DNA from: CAIRYW01 sp041665985
Lineage (GTDB): Bacteria > Patescibacteriota > Minisyncoccia > Phycocordibacterales > CAIRYW01
Direction: 5' to 3'
Assembly (NCBI GenBank): GCA_041665985.1
Contig: JBAYHV010000012.1
Location: forward strand, 1-23,960
DNA length: 23,960 nt
The notes under the pieces are model-generated. The model was not told where the DNA came from. It was given only the letters and a program-made list of their open reading frames with translations, and made no database searches. Made by a program: the position numbers and the translations under genes. Each line of letters begins with the position of its first letter. Positions within the stretch are counted from its first letter, which is position 1. This document shows positions 22,101 through 23,960 of this stretch, in pieces.

Positions 22101-22883
22101 ATGCAAAAATATACACCAGAAGAATACAATAAAATTCTAGACAAACTTCCTCAAGTGATAAGGGAAACAGTTCTTTCTCGTGAAGCAACCGACATAATAT
22201 GGAAAATAGGGGAAAGTCACAAATTACAATTCGATAAAATAGGAATAATGCACGATTTGATAATGGATACTATGATGGGAATAGTTACAGTAAAAAATCT
22301 ACCTACTGAATTATCAAAAGAATTAGATATACCTTCTGTAGAAATTGTTCCTATTATGGAAGAAGTCAATGAAAAAATATTTAAACCAGTTAGAGAATTA
22401 ATGGAAAAAACTTTTCGTGATGGAGCACCAAATAAACTAAGAACTATTGCAACAATAGATGAAAACGATGAAGAACATCTACACCTTACAAAACATGATA
22501 TTTTAAGAGAGATTGAAAATCCAGTAGAAGCAGAGGTAAAAAAATGGACAGAAAAAAAAGAACAGGAAATAAAAAGTACAAAAGAAGAGATTCCTGAAAT
22601 ATCGAAAACAACAGAAATTGAAGAATATAATCAAGAACTTACGGGAAATAAGATAGAAATCAAAAAAGTTTCGAGTTTTGAGGTGTTAGGTGAGAGGAAA
22701 AAAGAGGAAAACCAAAATCTTATTAAGCCTCAAGAAACGATTGTTTCACCTCAAAAAACAATTACTGAAATGAAGCTTTCAGGTGTAACTAATGTAGAAA
22801 AAGGAGCAGAGATGGTTAAAGAAACAAAAAAAGAAGAGACTCCCAAACCTCAAATTGATCCTTACAGAGAACCAGCAAATTAG
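22101..22883 (+). CDS. Charged cytoplasmic protein downstream of the VirB6-like gene
   Basis: The 260-residue product is rich in Glu and Lys with no signal peptide or membrane helix. Residues 1-110 are predicted helical and fairly conserved in look (YTPEEYNKILDKLPQVIRETVLS...). Residues 150-260 are low-complexity, charged and probably disordered, ending DPYREPAN. It is 11 nt downstream of the VirB6-like gene and surely in its transcript. I do not recognise a family. The position suggests a cytoplasmic partner of the membrane complex, for example binding the long charged tail of the VirB6-like protein, which is inference only. Confidence 0.8.
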   Translation: MQKYTPEEYNKILDKLPQVIRETVLSREATDIIWKIGESHKLQFDKIGIMHDLIMDTMMGIVTVKNLPTELSKELDIPSVEIVPIMEEVNEKIFKPVRELMEKTFRDGAPNKLRTIATIDENDEEHLHLTKHDILREIENPVEAEVKKWTEKKEQEIKSTKEEIPEISKTTEIEEYNQELTGNKIEIKKVSSFEVLGERKKEENQNLIKPQETIVSPQKTITEMKLSGVTNVEKGAEMVKETKKEETPKPQIDPYREPAN

Positions 22884-22890
22884 TTCCAAG

Positions 22891-22969
22891 TTGACATATT
22901 CTGCCTTTTTGATAGTCTATATATACAAACGGCTTCGGCCTCGAAGCGACATCCTAAAGATGTCGCTTC
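22891..22969 (+). ncRNA. Orphan promoter with two hairpins, possible small RNA
   Basis: TTGACA (22891-22896), a 16-bp spacer and TAGTCT (22913-22918, extended as TGATAGTCT) form a good promoter with no plus-strand gene downstream. The predicted transcript begins near 22925 and folds at once into GGC-TTCG-GCC (22931-22940) and GAAGCGACATC/GATGTCGCTTC (22943-22969). A short T-run follows (TGACTTTTCAG). It could instead be the terminator of the preceding gene. Confidence 0.35.
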
Positions 22970-22982
22970 TGACTTTTCAGAC

Positions 22983-23378
22983 TCAAAAACCTTTACACAA
23001 CTTAATTATTTCTAATTCAAGTTTTTTGTGCACGGTTTTATCAATCACTCCAATCTTTTGATATAAACGTTTTGTATCAATAAGACGCAACTGAGACAAA
23101 ATAGCCATCCTAGTTATTTTATCCTCAAAATCAATAAAGAGATAAAATTTACCATTTTTTCTTTTGCTGGTCATAGGAATTCCCCAAAATACTTCCTTAT
23201 TAAATTTGCGAAAAATGATAACAGGTCTTCCAAAATAGCCTCCTTTACCATCCTGTTCAAAGCCTATATTTACTCCAAGGTGACAAAACCAAATTTCTCG
23301 TTCATGAAAAAAGACACAATCAGTCTTTTCATTGATTTTATTTTTCTTCTCATTCCAATTGTCAAAATCTTTTTACAT
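22983..23378 (-). pseudogene. PemK/MazF-like toxin gene with a stop at codon 2
   Basis: Minus-strand codons from 23369 to 22986 read continuously as a PemK/MazF-like protein: KDFDNWNEKKNKINE, then EIWFCHLGVNIGFEQDGKGGYFGRPVIIFRKF, then FWGIPMTSKRKNGKFY, then MAILSQLRLIDTKRLYQKIG. This matches the PemK-like proteins common in CPR genomes, which typically begin M-Q-K-D-F-D. Here the expected start ATG (23378-23376) is followed directly by TAA (23375-23373) and then AAA GAT TTT GAC. A single CAA to TAA transition explains it. No other ATG lies in frame until 23174, past the conserved N-terminal half. The sequence before the ATG, CTAAGATCGGAAA, is shared with comM and supports this start. With the stop repaired the product would be 131 residues. 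Sequencing error is possible. No antitoxin gene is adjacent. Confidence 0.75.
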
Positions 23379-23436
23379 TTCCGATCTTAGATTTTTCAAC
23401 TTTATGAACTTTCTACTTTATAAGCTTGGAACTAAT

Positions 23437-23946
23437 TTAATGATGACCTCCTCCATGACCACCTCCATGACCTCCAGAAGGTTTCGAGTGTCCTCCACCT
23501 CCTCCGCTTTTATTACCAGCTGCTTTATCCCAAGCTGTTTTAAAACCATGAAGAAGAGCTAAAAATAAACCAACCCCGAATACCTTTAAACCTCCAATAA
23601 ACTTTTCAGTTTTAGTAAGTTTTCTTTCTTCTCCATGTCCATGCTTCTGTCCATGTTCTTTTCCTTCTTCGCTAGGATGCTCATTTTTTTCAGAATCTTT
23701 TGGTTTAGTTTTGTTTTCTTCTTCTACAGAAATAGCCTTGTTTTGTTCTGGTTGTTCTGGTTCATTTACTGGGGGAATCAGTTCTTCTTGCAATTCAGTC
23801 TTTCTTTCATTTTCTAAAGCTTTTCTCTCCAAAAACTCTTCTTCTGTTTCAGTGCTCTCAACAAGAAGCAATCTCTCAGGAGAAGTCTCTGAAACTACTT
23901 TTATTTCCTTATTTTCTTCTCTTGGTGGTTGTTCTTGATTGCTCAT
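23437..23946 (-). CDS. His/Gly-rich single-helix membrane protein
   Basis: The 169-residue product has a strongly acidic, Glu/Lys-rich, probably disordered N-terminal part (1-115). A hydrophobic helix follows (about 119-137, FIGGLKVFGVGLFLALLHGF), then a C-terminal tail of Gly and His repeats (GGHGGGHGGGHH) ending the protein. The helix is single, so it is probably a tail-anchored membrane protein with the His-rich tail outside or a peripheral helix. His/Gly repeats can bind Ni, Zn or Cu ions; no other function can be read. The N-terminal part also has HGQKHGHGEE. The start at 23946 is close to the window edge, so its promoter is not visible. I do not recognise a family. Confidence 0.75.
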   Translation of the reverse strand: MSNQEQPPREENKEIKVVSETSPERLLLVESTETEEEFLERKALENERKTELQEELIPPVNEPEQPEQNKAISVEEENKTKPKDSEKNEHPSEEGKEHGQKHGHGEERKLTKTEKFIGGLKVFGVGLFLALLHGFKTAWDKAAGNKSGGGGGHSKPSGGHGGGHGGGHH

Positions 23947-23960
23947 ATTAACAAAATAAT

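Noticed and set aside
22855..23061. Plus-strand ORF starting inside the end of the 22101 gene
   Set aside because: It crosses the hairpins at 22931-22969 and lies antisense to the PemK-like coding frame, which has clear family similarity.
23635..23938. Plus-strand ORFs opposite the His/Gly-rich gene
   Set aside because: Their Ser/Phe-rich composition is the expected antisense image of Glu/Lys/Gly-rich codons.
1..23960. UGA recoded as glycine or tryptophan
   Set aside because: TGA ends the recombinase, comM and PemK-like frames at the expected lengths, and no TGA interrupts a conserved gene.
1..23960. CRISPR array, tRNA or rRNA genes
   Set aside because: I saw no regularly spaced repeats and no cloverleaf or rRNA signature on either strand. 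A covariance search would be more sensitive.

Overview
The window looks like a chromosomal segment of a Candidate Phyla Radiation bacterium (Patescibacteria, most like Parcubacteria/Nomurabacteria). The reasons are an AT-rich base composition with lysine-rich coding, compact single-copy housekeeping genes mixed with secreted proteins of unknown function, a VirB6/TrbL-like membrane protein next to the secreted Cys-containing protein typical of Parcubacterial type IV secretion/pilus loci, and a PemK-like gene of the CPR type. TGA, TAA and TAG all act as stops, so the UGA-recoding lineages are excluded. I found no rRNA, tRNA or CRISPR array.

Layout. 1-900: a small unknown gene with unusual composition, its terminator, and a 137-bp inverted-repeat element. 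885-2469: a Xer-type tyrosine recombinase (minus strand) and a RHH/RelE-type toxin-antitoxin pair. 2510-6040: rpsO, a NYN-domain nuclease-like gene, a structured non-coding stretch and pnp, an RNA-metabolism block. 6298-9498: a single-pass membrane protein, a DksA/TraR-family gene with an unusual leader, and comM. 9597-14021: a LysM-M23 peptidase (minus strand), a UvrD/PcrA helicase, and rsmA, which carries the same 43-bp palindromic repeat inserted twice in frame. 14027-22883: an envelope/secretion locus made of a TIG-domain surface protein (minus strand), a membrane-anchored unknown, a secreted Cys-containing protein, a VirB6/TrbL-like polytopic protein and a charged cytoplasmic protein. This locus is interrupted by a winged-helix/HATPase/DUF4325 regulator bracketed by a duplicated hairpin. 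22884-23946: a PemK/MazF-like pseudogene killed by a stop at codon 2, and a His/Gly-rich membrane protein (minus strand).

How it works together. Most genes look like monocistronic units with extended -10 promoters (TGnTAnnnT). In several cases the start codon lies exactly 6-9 nt after the -10, which predicts leaderless mRNAs. Long perfect hairpins, each with a different sequence, separate the units. ComM, the M23 hydrolase and the VirB6-like locus fit a picture of DNA uptake or conjugation-like envelope machinery, but that link is inference from gene content. The most notable features are the in-frame repeats in rsmA, the possible start-codon-sequestering leader of the DksA-like gene, the regulator inserted between duplicated hairpins with a C10 tract at its 3' end, and the leaderless promoter architecture.
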